Assembly (NCBI RefSeq): GCF_025808395.1
Contig: NZ_CP075524.1
Location: 1,860,001-1,924,000, forward strand
Direction of reading: 5' to 3'
Origin: Microcella sp.
Lineage (GTDB): Bacteria > Actinomycetota > Actinomycetes > Actinomycetales > Microbacteriaceae
Length of the DNA: 64,000 nucleotides
Part shown: positions 1 through 8,572 of the stretch, in pieces
Layout: each line of letters begins with the position of its first letter
Numbering within the stretch: the first letter of the stretch is position 1
The notes under the pieces: generated by a model
Database searches by the model: none
What the model was told of the DNA's origin: nothing
What the model saw: the letters and a program-made list of their open reading frames with translations, nothing else
Position numbers and translations under genes: made by a program

Positions 1-2
1 AC

Positions 3-2912
3 CCGGAGTTCCCTGACGAAGAGGATCACGACCAGGACGACATCGGGAACCTTACTGCCGCCTCGGGGTGGACACCGTCTTCAATGGGCCTGTCTTTTAT
101 GCATGACGCTCCCGAGCTAGTCGTCAGCGTTCGAGGCGCTTCATACAACCGAGAAGAAGAAGGGCACGAACAGTCTGCCGACGGCACGGAAGGGCGTTGG
201 CGTCGTACGGCGCTCGAAGAGCAGTCCGTGATTATCGCCGCGGGAACCAGTGGCAAAGAGACGATCTGGGGAGGTCGGGCTCGATTGCAGTGGCGTTCGA
301 GGACGGGCAAGCATGCGGAGATCGTCACCGTCTCGCTCTCGAACACTGCGCAAGTGCCACTTGGCCGAGCGAAGAAGGATGTAGAAGAAGTCCTCTTCCA
401 GTGTGGATACGACGTCGAGGCGGTTGGGGGTGTCATTGAGCCGTACCCAGGAGATGTCGTCGTGAACGCGACGCCGGAGGACCGCGAACTCGAGTACCGA
501 TTCCGGAATCACCTCAGCTATGCCATCGGGCACGGGGTCGCTGCGGACTGGACCGATGACCTGCCAGTCACACGAATCTCAACAGACTCTCTGCCGTCCG
601 AGACAGTGCCTCGGGTGAAGCCACGTGAAGCTTCGAGCGACGCTCTACGAATGTCCTGGTTGGCAGACCGTAGCCTGCAATCGAGAGTCCTCACGGATGC
701 ACTTTCCGTGTTCGTAGCTGAGTACGAAGGATGGGTGTCCGATCGGAAGGCAGAAGCTGAGTCAGCGGGCAAGCACCGCGAAGTCGCCCGTGAGCTCGTC
801 CATCGGATGGAGCAGGCAACCATCCGTATGCGTGAGGGCATTCTCCTCATAGAGAACGAAGGGTTGATTCGCGAAGCCTTCCAACTCGCCAACACCGCGA
901 TGAGGCTGCAAAGCACTAGGGGAATCGAGCCGCCTCCGGAGAAGGAACCCGCCTGGCGACCCTTCCAGCTAGCCTTCATCCTCATGGCGTTGGCCTCAAC
1001 AGCCGAGGAGGACCATCACGATCGCGAGCTCGTCGATCTGATTTGGTTCCCCACGGGCGGCGGAAAGACCGAGGCCTACCTTGGCCTTGCCGCGTTCGAG
1101 ATGATTCGACGCCGGCTGGTGGACGGCTTGGCTGGCGGAGGAACCGCAGTAATCACGCGATACACGATGCGCCTGCTGACAGCCCAGCAGTTCCAGCGGG
1201 CGGCACGGCTCGTCTGCGCCCTGGAACTACTACGACGGAATGGCACGCTACCTTCGCACACGCCGCAATTCAGCATCGGGCTGCTCTTGGGTGGCACTAC
1301 TACTCCCAACGACTACAAGGCGGCGGAACGCATCCTGACAGAAGCGCGAGGACAACTCAGTCCGAGCAACCCATTCCAGGTTCGTACCTGTCCGTGGTGC
1401 GATACGCAGCTGATGCCCGAACGGAGATCCCTGAGGGATGACGCATATGGCTTCCGCGCGACAGGGAGAAGTTTCACGATCAACTGCGTGAATAAGTATT
1501 GCGAGTTCCACGCCTTCTTGCCCATGCAGGTCGTCGATGAGGGAATCTTCCAGAACCCCCCGACAATCGTGGTCGCTACGGTCGATAAGTTCGCGCGCTT
1601 GGCTTGGATTCCTAGTGGCGGTTCCATCTTCGGACTCAGTGGCTCTCCGTTCAACCCGCCCTCCCTCGTGATCCAGGACGAGCTTCACCTGATTTCTGGC
1701 CCGCTTGGCACGATCGTCGGAATCTATGAGGCTGCAATCCACGCACTTCTCAAGTGGCGTGGACGCTCTCCCAAGATCGTGGCTTCCACCGCAACAATTC
1801 GCTCGGCAAACGAGCAGGTTCGGGGCCTCATGGCCTCGAGAGTGGATGTCTTTCCGCCGAGTGGCTTGGACGCTGACGACAACTACTTCGCCGAACTGGA
1901 TCGAGAGGGGCCCGGACGCCTCTACGTTGGCATCTTGCCGCAGGCATTCGCGCCTGCCTGGGCGATCGGTCAAGCCGCCGGCCGACTCATGGCAGCGCCC
2001 CCTGCGATACCGTCCCTATCAGACGCCGAACGTGACGCGTACTGGACGCTGGTCGCGTATCACAACAGCCTCAGGGAGCTCGGTCGCACGGTGACGATCC
2101 TCCGCGACGATGTGAGGACCATGTTGGAGCGTGAGGCAACATCAGGATTCACTGGTCGAAAGATCGGAGCAGAGGGAATTGAGGAACTGACCAGCAACGT
2201 GGACTCCCATGAGCTAGTCAAGATCCTCGAGCGCCTGAGCGCTTCGGAAGGCTCACCCGATGTGATCGACGCGATCGCGGCCACGAACATTCTGTCCGTG
2301 GGAATCGATGTGGATCGTCTCGGGCTCATGCTCGTGAACGGTCAACCCAAGACAACGGCGGAGTACATCCAGGCAACAAGTCGCGTCGGGCGCGCAAAGG
2401 TACCGGGGATCGTTTTAACGTTGTACCGGTCGGGGAAGGCGCGAGACCGGTCCACGTTCGAGGGCTTCCGGACTTTCCACGGTTCCTTCTACAGGTTCGT
2501 GGAGCCGACTTCGGTGACGCCATGGGCCTTCCAAGCCCGTCAACGGGCGCTGCGGGCCGCACTCGTGATCTTGATGCGTCATGCGGCTGGCTACGCGAAG
2601 AACGACGATGCGGCCGCCTTTGATGAGTCTTCCGCGTTCGTCCGAAAGGCAATCAACTTGTTGATGGATCACATTCGGATCGCGGACGAGAGAGAAGCGC
2701 CTGCCGTCGAAGCCGAGCTTCGTCGAGCGGTCGCTGACTGGAGCGCGCGCGCGAAGAGCACTGGAGGGAAACTGAAGTACCAGGGGTCGAAGAGCGGGGA
2801 AGAACGCTTGCTGAAGACTTTTGGTGATAGCGGCCAGGGGTGGCCAACGATGCATTCAATGCGATCTGTCGAACGCGGAGTACGCCTTCGGCCTCGGGGG
2901 GAGAAGGCGTGA
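3..2912 (+). CDS. drmA: DISARM helicase DrmA, 5'-truncated by window edge
   Basis: Large SF2-type helicase of the DISARM anti-phage system. The frame is open from the first complete codon at position 3, so the true start lies upstream. An internal ATG at 84 sits in conserved-looking sequence (SSMGLSF) and is not the start. Visible motifs: Walker A PTGGGKTEAY near nt 1050, a DELH Walker B near 1680, the ASTATI motif III-like segment near 1785, and the Q-x-TSRVGRAK motif VI near 2370-2400. A CPWC pair near 1395 and a second Cys pair about 100 nt downstream suggest a small metal-binding insert. The stop overlaps the drmB start (GTGA), so the two are translationally coupled. DrmA with DrmB is the core pair of both DISARM classes; in the described system they act with a methyltransferase against incoming phage DNA. 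Class cannot be assigned because the upstream genes lie outside the window. Confidence 0.85.
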   Translation, partial: PEFPDEEDHDQDDIGNLTAASGWTPSSMGLSFMHDAPELVVSVRGASYNREEEGHEQSADGTEGRWRRTALEEQSVIIAAGTSGKETIWGGRARLQWRSRTGKHAEIVTVSLSNTAQVPLGRAKKDVEEVLFQCGYDVEAVGGVIEPYPGDVVVNATPEDRELEYRFRNHLSYAIGHGVAADWTDDLPVTRISTDSLPSETVPRVKPREASSDALRMSWLADRSLQSRVLTDALSVFVAEYEGWVSDRKAEAESAGKHREVARELVHRMEQATIRMREGILLIENEGLIREAFQLANTAMRLQSTRGIEPPPEKEPAWRPFQLAFILMALASTAEEDHHDRELVDLIWFPTGGGKTEAYLGLAAFEMIRRRLVDGLAGGGTAVITRYTMRLLTAQQFQRAARLVCALELLRRNGTLPSHTPQFSIGLLLGGTTTPNDYKAAERILTEARGQLSPSNPFQVRTCPWCDTQLMPERRSLRDDAYGFRATGRSFTINCVNKYCEFHAFLPMQVVDEGIFQNPPTIVVATVDKFARLAWIPSGGSIFGLSGSPFNPPSLVIQDELHLISGPLGTIVGIYEAAIHALLKWRGRSPKIVASTATIRSANEQVRGLMASRVDVFPPSGLDADDNYFAELDREGPGRLYVGILPQAFAPAWAIGQAAGRLMAAPPAIPSLSDAERDAYWTLVAYHNSLRELGRTVTILRDDVRTMLEREATSGFTGRKIGAEGIEELTSNVDSHELVKILERLSASEGSPDVIDAIAATNILSVGIDVDRLGLMLVNGQPKTTAEYIQATSRVGRAKVPGIVLTLYRSGKARDRSTFEGFRTFHGSFYRFVEPTSVTPWAFQARQRALRAALVILMRHAAGYAKNDDAAAFDESSAFVRKAINLLMDHIRIADEREAPAVEAELRRAVADWSARAKSTGGKLKYQGSKSGEERLLKTFGDSGQGWPTMHSMRSVERGVRLRPRGEKA

Positions 2913-4702
2913 GCAAGAGGATTCTGCAGCTTGGCGTAGCCAAGTTGATCGCACCATTCGGCCCCGGGGCAGTGGTCGACATTCTCGGCGAGTCATTCAT
3001 GACGTTGACGGCCGAGAAGTGGCCCAAGCGCACACTTCTAACCCCCATCGATTGCCTACGGCTTTCCTCCAGGCTGGGGGTTCAGCGGTTCTACGGCCCT
3101 CCCACATCTGATGACATGGAGAGCCCCAACTCTCTCGGCATTCCGGTCATCCGGTACCCCGCTTGGCTGTTCTGCCAGACCTGTCGGCGGATGATTCGCT
3201 GGACGGGCAAGCTCGAGAACGGGAAGAGCCCGGAGTGTCCGAGCGATTCCGGGCGGCTCGTCCCGCTGCGCTTTGTCGTGGTCTGTCGTGAACGCAGTCA
3301 TGCCGCAGACGTTCCCTGGTCCGAATGGTTACATCGAGCACCAGGCGCGACGCCAGACTGCGGCGACAGCGGCTCCCTTCGTTTCCGACCCATCGACGGT
3401 GGATCCCCCGGCCTTTCTGGCCTCGAAGTGATGTGCGACAAGTGCAGAAGTAGGAGGACGCTAGGCGATCTTCGCGGAGATGTCCTCATCCGCGAAGGCC
3501 TCAGATGTCACGGAACTCAGCCGTGGGAATCCAGCTGGGGGACCTGCGAAGGTCCTCTGGAAGTCATGCAGCGGGGAGCCACAAGCTTCCATTATGCGGA
3601 GACAGAGGCCGCAATCGATATCCCCGACCTCTCGGCGTCGACGCTGGACATCGAAGACAGAATTCGCACAAGCACCTACTACCTTGGCTTGAAGAGCACA
3701 CCGCTCGACGACCCCTTTGCAGCCCAAATGGCTCAGCGCATCGCGGATGAGTTTGGGATCACCAAGGACTTGGTGTTCTCCATTGTGCGACGAGACCAAG
3801 CTGCAGATGACGAGGGCGGACCGGTCCGGAGCGCAATCCTCGGCGAAGAATTCGCGGCCTTTCGGGCAGCGGCGAACGACGACGCTGATGAAGAGAACTT
3901 CAAAACTCGTTCTCAGAGCTTCAACCGCGAGTCAGGCGACATCGTCGAACGAGCCCTCGCTGGACTCATTGACAGTGTGATCCTCGTCGACCGCTTGCGC
4001 GAAGTACGGGCAAGTCTCGGCTTCAAACGCTATCGACCGGACTCCGACCTAGTCGACTCGGTGGCGCACGACGGCACTGAGGCCAAGTGGCTACCAGCGT
4101 ATGAAGGCTTCGGTGAAGGCGTCTTCCTCCGCTTCAACTCAACCGCACTCGATACTTGGTCCGACAGCCCGGGAGCTCAAGCGCGATCAAAGCAGCTGGC
4201 AGACAAGTTCGATGCATCGGGATTCTCAAAGCGGCTACACCCGTTCTCGGCGCAGTATGTAGCGCTGCATTCATTCGCTCACGCTCTTCTCCGAGAGTTC
4301 GCGTTCTCTTCGGGCTACCCCGCCGCGTCCCTGCATGAACGGATCTACTGCGAATCTTCAGGAGACTACGGAGTCTTCATCTACACGACATCAAGCGATC
4401 CGGAGGGAACCCTCGGCGGACTCGTGCGAGAAGGAGAGCCCGATCGATTGGGGAACACTCTCGCTCGGGCCGCCGAACAGTTGAGTTGGTGCTCCAACGA
4501 TCCCGTTTGTGGTGAGTCGCAACCTCAGAACCTCGACGGGCTGAATCTCGCAGCCTGCCATTCATGCCTGCTCACTTCCGAGACGTCGTGCGACGGCTTC
4601 AACCTTCTGCTTGACCGGGTGATGCTCGTGGGTTCCACAGACGGGAGCGCACCCGGGTTGCTGGAGGGCCTCTTGCAGGCCATCACAACCTCAGCGGATT
4701 AG
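2909..4702 (+). CDS. drmB: DISARM protein DrmB (DUF1998 family)
   Basis: A 597-aa protein starting at GTG 2909, which overlaps the drmA stop; an upstream in-frame ATG at 2840 lies deep inside drmA and is rejected. The N-terminus has the DrmB-like pattern of a short basic stretch followed by IAPFGPGAVVDI and a conserved ESFMT segment. Cysteine pairs (CQTC near nt 3172, CDKC near 3435) and a Cys-rich C-terminus (CSNDPVCG, then ACHSCLLTSETSCDGFN) are typical of the zinc-binding DUF1998 region. DUF1998 proteins partner DrmA in the DISARM core complex. No drmC (phospholipase D-like) follows; the next gene is an unrelated DUF1801 protein, so drmB is the last gene of the locus on this side. Base composition looks less GC-rich than the downstream genes, consistent with an acquired defence island. 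Confidence 0.85.
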   Translation: MSKRILQLGVAKLIAPFGPGAVVDILGESFMTLTAEKWPKRTLLTPIDCLRLSSRLGVQRFYGPPTSDDMESPNSLGIPVIRYPAWLFCQTCRRMIRWTGKLENGKSPECPSDSGRLVPLRFVVVCRERSHAADVPWSEWLHRAPGATPDCGDSGSLRFRPIDGGSPGLSGLEVMCDKCRSRRTLGDLRGDVLIREGLRCHGTQPWESSWGTCEGPLEVMQRGATSFHYAETEAAIDIPDLSASTLDIEDRIRTSTYYLGLKSTPLDDPFAAQMAQRIADEFGITKDLVFSIVRRDQAADDEGGPVRSAILGEEFAAFRAAANDDADEENFKTRSQSFNRESGDIVERALAGLIDSVILVDRLREVRASLGFKRYRPDSDLVDSVAHDGTEAKWLPAYEGFGEGVFLRFNSTALDTWSDSPGAQARSKQLADKFDASGFSKRLHPFSAQYVALHSFAHALLREFAFSSGYPAASLHERIYCESSGDYGVFIYTTSSDPEGTLGGLVREGEPDRLGNTLARAAEQLSWCSNDPVCGESQPQNLDGLNLAACHSCLLTSETSCDGFNLLLDRVMLVGSTDGSAPGLLEGLLQAITTSAD

Positions 4703-4766
4703 GGCTTCAAGCGACTGTTCGACCTTCAGTTCTCAAAGAGCCACGTGCAGGTCTAGCCTGGGGCGC

Positions 4767-5228
4767 ATGGCAGACAAGAGCCGAGCATCCACCGGCAACG
4801 ACGGGTTCACCGCGGACGAGCGCGCCGCGATGAAGGAGCGGGCGGCCGAGCTGCGCGCGCAGGCGAAGCGGGCCAAGGGCGCGGCGAAGGCCGAGGCCGA
4901 GCTCAACGACCTGCTCGAGGCGATCGCGAAGCTTCCTGACGAGGGTGACCGCGCGCTCGCCACGACGCTGCACGAGGTGATGATGGCGGCGGCACCGCAG
5001 CTGGCTCCGCGCACCTGGTACGGCATGCCCGCCTACGCGCTCGACGGCAAAGTGCTGTGCTTCGTGCAGCCGGCCAGCAAGTTCGACACCCGCTACACGA
5101 CCCTCGGGTTCAACGACACGGCGAAGCTCGACGACGGCGCGATGTGGCCGGCGTCGTTCGCCGTGCTGAAGCTCGGCGCCTCAGAGAAGAAGGCGATCAC
5201 CGAGCTCGTGCAGCGCGCAGTGGGGTAG
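4767..5228 (+). CDS. DUF1801 domain protein
   Basis: A 153-aa soluble protein. The Lys/Ala/Glu-rich N-terminal helix (residues about 18-45) precedes a YdhG/DUF1801-like core that includes the family-type RTWYGMPAYALDGKVLCF segment near residues 78-96. The family adopts a small SRPBCC-adjacent alpha/beta fold; some members have been called iron chaperones (frataxin-like), but the biochemical role is not settled, so no function is assigned. A TAGCCT box at 4754-4759 lies 7 nt before the ATG and there is no Shine-Dalgarno sequence, so the mRNA is probably leaderless. Unrelated to the DISARM genes by family and by base composition, it marks the return to ordinary chromosome. Confidence 0.75.
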   Translation: MADKSRASTGNDGFTADERAAMKERAAELRAQAKRAKGAAKAEAELNDLLEAIAKLPDEGDRALATTLHEVMMAAAPQLAPRTWYGMPAYALDGKVLCFVQPASKFDTRYTTLGFNDTAKLDDGAMWPASFAVLKLGASEKKAITELVQRAVG

Positions 5229-5261
5229 CGAGCGCACGACTGTCGTCGCTAGGGTCGCGAC

Positions 5262-5447
5262 ATGAACAACGAGCAGCACGACACCGGCGCTATCGGGTTC
5301 GACCGTGAGCGCCACGCGGGCGCCGACGGCGCCACCGGTGGCTTCACCTGGTTGCCTGATCAGCCGGTAGAGACCATCGCCGAAGTGGGTGTGCTGGGAG
5401 ATGACGCGGCGTTCGTCGACTCAGTCGCGGCAGATGGCGACGACTGA
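5262..5447 (+). CDS. small acidic hypothetical protein
   Basis: A 61-aa Asp/Gly/Ala-rich ORF with no recognised domain, signal or membrane segment. The main support for its being real is the promoter geometry: TAGGGT at 5250-5255 lies exactly 6 nt before the ATG, matching the leaderless arrangement seen at several confident genes in this window. Codon composition fits its neighbours. It could be spurious. Confidence 0.4.
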   Translation: MNNEQHDTGAIGFDRERHAGADGATGGFTWLPDQPVETIAEVGVLGDDAAFVDSVAADGDD

Positions 5448-5532
5448 ACCCTGAGCGACGATGGCGGCTGTCACGCAGCCGTCGCCATGCGACCGTGCTG
5501 TCTGGCCGCCGCGCGCCCGCGATTGCCGCACC

Positions 5533-5883
5533 CTACGAACTGACCAGCAACTTTGAGAGGCGGTCGAGCGCGCCGGGCACGAGCGCGTAGTACGCCCAGG
5601 TGCCGCGCTTCGACCGGGTGAGCAGCCCGGCCTCCATCAAGATCTTGAGGTGGTGCGACACCGTGGGCTGGCTCAGGCCGATCGGGTCAATGAGGTCGCA
5701 GACGCACGCCTCATGACCCTCTGATGCGGCGATCATCGAGACCAGTCGCACCCGGGTCGGGTCGCCGAGGGCCTTGAACGTGCGCGCGAGAACCTCAGCC
5801 TGGTCGGCATCGATGGTCTCGCTCGTGAGCGGCGCACAGCACAGTTCACTGTCACCAGCGGTGAGCGCAATGGTCGAGGTCAT
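5533..5883 (-). CDS. arsR: ArsR-family arsenite-responsive repressor
   Basis: A 116-aa winged-helix repressor. The ArsR core runs from about residue 33 (FKALGDPTRVRLVSMI) through the recognition helix (SQPTVSHHLKILMEAGLL). The metalloid-sensing CVC motif is present as Cys60 and Cys62 followed by DL, the classic As(III)/Sb(III) site, with extra Cys15-Cys16 near the N-terminus. It is divergent from an arsO-like flavoprotein, so it probably represses both transcripts from the shared intergenic region. Its own mRNA may be leaderless: TATCAT lies 6 nt upstream of the ATG. Upon arsenite binding these repressors release DNA. Confidence 0.9.
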   Translation of the reverse strand: MTSTIALTAGDSELCCAPLTSETIDADQAEVLARTFKALGDPTRVRLVSMIAASEGHEACVCDLIDPIGLSQPTVSHHLKILMEAGLLTRSKRGTWAYYALVPGALDRLSKLLVSS

Positions 5884-5903
5884 GACTCAATGATACTCGT
5901 ATA

Positions 5904-5953
5904 TTGACAAACTTCGATGGATGCGCGCACACTATCCATCGACAAACGTCGAT
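5904..5953. promoter_or_regulatory. arsR/arsO divergent promoter with repeated operator
   Basis: The 87-bp gap between arsR and the flavoprotein holds two direct copies of GACAAAC(T/G)TCGAT at 5906-5918 and 5941-5953 (12 of 13 identical, 35 bp apart). The first overlaps a TTGACA -35-like hexamer at 5904-5909 oriented toward the flavoprotein. The position between divergent genes makes these likely ArsR binding sites. This is inferred from position and repetition only. Confidence 0.5.
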
Positions 5954-5970
5954 ACAGCGAAGGACTCCCC

Positions 5971-7287
5971 ATGACCCTCACCGAGCTCAGCCCACCTCGC
6001 ACGCGTGACGACCGCCTCACCGGACTGCCGGTCGCCATCATCGGCGCCGGCCCGGTCGGCCTGGCGGCCGCTGCGAACCTCGTCGAGCGCGGCATCGACT
6101 TCGTCATCTTTGAGGCTGGCGAGTCGATCGCGCACAGTGTCGACCAGTGGGGCCACGTGCGCCTGTTCTCGCCGTGGAAGCTCGTCGTCGACCCCGCCTC
6201 GCGTCGGGTTCTCGAAGAAACCGGGTGGCAGCATCCCGAACCAGAAGCCCTGCCGACCGGCCTCGAACTCGTCGAGCACTACCTCGCCCCGCTCGCCGCG
6301 CTCGACTCGATCGCCGCGCGCATCAACACGGGCACCGAGGTCGTCGGGGTGTCGCGCGAGGGCATGGATCGCACGCGCACCGCGAACCGCGAGGCGGCCC
6401 CGTTCGTGCTGCGCCTGCGCACCGGCGACACAACCATCGAGTCGACCGCGCGCGCCGTCATCGACGCCTCGGGCACCTACCGCTCACCCAACAGCCTGGC
6501 GTCGAACGGGCTCGACCCCCTTGGGTTCGACGAGGTGGCCAACCTCGTGCACCACGCTCTGCCCGACGTGCTCGGTCGTGACAGGGCGCAGTTCGCGGGG
6601 CGCCACACCACCGTCGTGGGGGCGGGCCACTCTGCCGCCAACACTCTGCTCGCGCTCGCCACGCTCGCCGAGAGCGAGCCAGGCACCCGCATCACCTGGG
6701 TGATTCGCTCGGCGTCGGCCGTGCGCATGACGACCTCGGCCGATGACGAGCTGACAGCGCGTGCGTCGCTCGGCGCTCGCGTCGATCACCTCGTCGCGAC
6801 TGGGGCCATCGAGAAGCTCGACCGTTTCGAGATCATCGCACTCTCGCGCCAGGCTGACGGAGTGCGCCTCGTGGGCTCGCGCAACGGCGACCTTGTCGAG
6901 CACGATACCGACCGCGTCGTGAACGCCACGGGCTTTCGGCCCGACCTCAGCATGCTGCGCGAAGTGCGCCTCGATCTCGACGAGATCGTCGAGGCGCCTG
7001 CGCGACTCGCGCCCCTCATCGACCCCAATGTGCACACGTGCGGCACCGTCGAGCCCCACGGATTCGCCGAGCTGCAGCAACCCGAGCACGGCTTCTTCGT
7101 GGTCGGCATGAAGAGCTACGGCCGTGCGCCCACCTTTCTGCTCGCCACGGGCTATGAGCAAGTGCGCTCGATCACGGCATGGCTGGCGGGTGACCTCGCT
7201 GCCGCGTCGGCGGTGCAGCTGACGCTGCTGGCAACCGGTGTGTGCTCGACGGATGCCGCGCCCGCCGAGCTCGGATGCTGCGGGTGA
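5971..7287 (+). CDS. ArsO-like FAD/NAD(P)-dependent oxidoreductase
   Basis: A 438-aa flavoprotein. Start ATG 5971 is chosen over an in-frame ATG at 5917 because AAGGA sits about 8 nt upstream and the earlier start falls within the operator region. The N-terminal Rossmann dinucleotide motif GAGPVGLAAA begins near residue 19; a second GAGHSAANT motif near residue 213 marks the NAD(P) site; ATGFRPDL near residue 322 is the typical FAD-closing motif. The fold is that of flavin-containing monooxygenase or TrxB-like proteins. Flavin monooxygenases named ArsO occur in ars operons, and the divergent arsR plus the downstream arsN1-like gene support that assignment. The C-terminus ends in CCG, a possible thiol or metalloid contact. 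Substrate unknown. Confidence 0.65.
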   Translation: MTLTELSPPRTRDDRLTGLPVAIIGAGPVGLAAAANLVERGIDFVIFEAGESIAHSVDQWGHVRLFSPWKLVVDPASRRVLEETGWQHPEPEALPTGLELVEHYLAPLAALDSIAARINTGTEVVGVSREGMDRTRTANREAAPFVLRLRTGDTTIESTARAVIDASGTYRSPNSLASNGLDPLGFDEVANLVHHALPDVLGRDRAQFAGRHTTVVGAGHSAANTLLALATLAESEPGTRITWVIRSASAVRMTTSADDELTARASLGARVDHLVATGAIEKLDRFEIIALSRQADGVRLVGSRNGDLVEHDTDRVVNATGFRPDLSMLREVRLDLDEIVEAPARLAPLIDPNVHTCGTVEPHGFAELQQPEHGFFVVGMKSYGRAPTFLLATGYEQVRSITAWLAGDLAAASAVQLTLLATGVCSTDAAPAELGCCG

Positions 7288-7787
7288 TCATCCGCGAGCT
7301 TCGTGCCACAGACTGGCCGTCGGTGCAGGCCATCTACCAAGAGGGCATCGACGGTGGACACGCGACGTTCGAGTCTCACGCGCCCTCGTGGGCAGACTTC
7401 GACCGGGGCCATCTGCGCGAGGCACGACTCGTCGTCGTCGACGAAGACGATGCAGTTCTGGGGTGGGTCGCCGCCTCACCGGTGTCGACGCGTGCCGTCT
7501 ACCGGGGCGTCGTCGAAGACTCGGTCTACGTCGCCGCGGCGGCTCAGGGCCGCGGTGTCGGAGGCGCCCTGCTGCGGGCGTTCATCGAAGCATCTGAGGG
7601 TGTCGGAATCTGGACGGTGCAGGCCAGCATCTTTCCCGAGAACACTGCGAGTCTTGCGTTGCACGAACGCGAGGGGTTTCGAGTGGTGGGCCGTCGTGAG
7701 GCGATTGCACGCATGACGCACGGGCCTCTCGCCGGAGTCTGGCGCGACACCCTGATCGTCGAGCGGCGCACTAACCTGTATCGGTGA
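7284..7787 (+). CDS. GNAT acetyltransferase, ArsN1/phosphinothricin type
   Basis: A 167-aa GNAT. Start GTG 7284 overlaps the upstream stop (GTGA), giving an N-terminus IIRELRATDWPSVQAIYQEG that matches the phosphinothricin acetyltransferase family layout, including HATFES near residue 29. The acetyl-CoA pyrophosphate loop is QGRGVGGAL (residues about 94-102). ArsN1 enzymes of this family acetylate arsinothricin, an arsenical antibiotic, and are encoded in ars operons; bar/pat relatives acetylate phosphinothricin. The position directly after an ArsR-controlled flavoprotein favours the arsinothricin role, but sequence alone cannot exclude a methionine-sulfoximine or phosphinothricin substrate. 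The stop overlaps the next start (GTGA). Confidence 0.7.
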   Translation: MIIRELRATDWPSVQAIYQEGIDGGHATFESHAPSWADFDRGHLREARLVVVDEDDAVLGWVAASPVSTRAVYRGVVEDSVYVAAAAQGRGVGGALLRAFIEASEGVGIWTVQASIFPENTASLALHEREGFRVVGRREAIARMTHGPLAGVWRDTLIVERRTNLYR

Positions 7788-8572
7788 TCGGCCTCGGCAC
7801 TCTGCTCAACATCGCCACCATCGTCGTCGGCGCGACCATCGGCGTGCTCATCGGCCGCCGCCTGCCTGAGCGCACCACGCGCGTCGTCACCGACGCTCTC
7901 GGCCTCATCACGATCGTGTTGGGCGGCCTCAACCTCATCGCGCTCACCGACACTGACTTCGTCGGCGCGGTCGGCGCCGGCGGCACCTTTCTGGTCGTCA
8001 TCGGCGCCCTGCTGATCGGCAGCATCGTCGGCTCGCTCGCCGGCATCGAGGCGCGGCTTGAGCGGTTCGGCGGCTGGTTGCAGCGCCGCTTCACTCGGCC
8101 GGCGGCGAGGGATGCGGAGGCCATCCACCCCGATGGCGCACCGCTCGCCCTCACGGGCCGCGACCGCTTCATCACCGGCTTCGTCGACGCCTCATTGGTC
8201 TTCGCGATCGGGCCGCTCGCCATTCTCGGCGCCTTTCAAGACGGCACCGGGCAGGGCTTCGACCAACTCGCGCTCAAGTCGACCCTCGACGGCTTCGCCT
8301 CGGTGGCCTTCGCGGCCTCGCTCGGCTGGGGCGTGGCGTTCTCGGCGATTCCGGTCGGCGTCTGGCAGGGGCTGCTGACGGTGCTCGCGTTCTTCTTAGG
8401 CACCGTCATGTCGGGGGCGGCGATCGCCGCGCTGACCGCGACGGGCGGAGTGCTGCTGCTCGGCGTCGGCCTGCGCCTGCTCAACCTGCGCGCCGTCGCC
8501 GTGGCCGACATGCTGCCGGCGCTCGTCGTGGCACCGTTGCTCACGGTCGGCGTCGCGGCGCTACTGACCTAG
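7784..8572 (+). CDS. DUF554 family membrane protein
   Basis: A 262-aa polytopic protein starting at GTG 7784, overlapping the upstream stop by 4 bp. The N-terminus GLGTLLNIATIVVGATIGVLIG is characteristic of the DUF554 (YqgA-like) family. About seven hydrophobic segments can be seen, with a short cytoplasmic-looking linker near residues 95-125 and a conserved GPLAILGAFQDG segment near residue 145. Predicted cytoplasmic-membrane protein; function unknown, possibly transport. TAACCT lies 8 nt upstream, so it could also have its own promoter. It runs convergently into the rhodanese gene with a 4-bp overlap of 3' ends. Its coupling to the ars genes may be incidental. Confidence 0.8.
   Translation: MIGLGTLLNIATIVVGATIGVLIGRRLPERTTRVVTDALGLITIVLGGLNLIALTDTDFVGAVGAGGTFLVVIGALLIGSIVGSLAGIEARLERFGGWLQRRFTRPAARDAEAIHPDGAPLALTGRDRFITGFVDASLVFAIGPLAILGAFQDGTGQGFDQLALKSTLDGFASVAFAASLGWGVAFSAIPVGVWQGLLTVLAFFLGTVMSGAAIAALTATGGVLLLGVGLRLLNLRAVAVADMLPALVVAPLLTVGVAALLT

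Noticed and set aside
4703..5447. drmC or another DISARM gene downstream of drmB
   Set aside because: The next product is a DUF1801 protein, and the following one is a 61-aa ORF; neither has the two HKD motifs of a phospholipase D nuclease.
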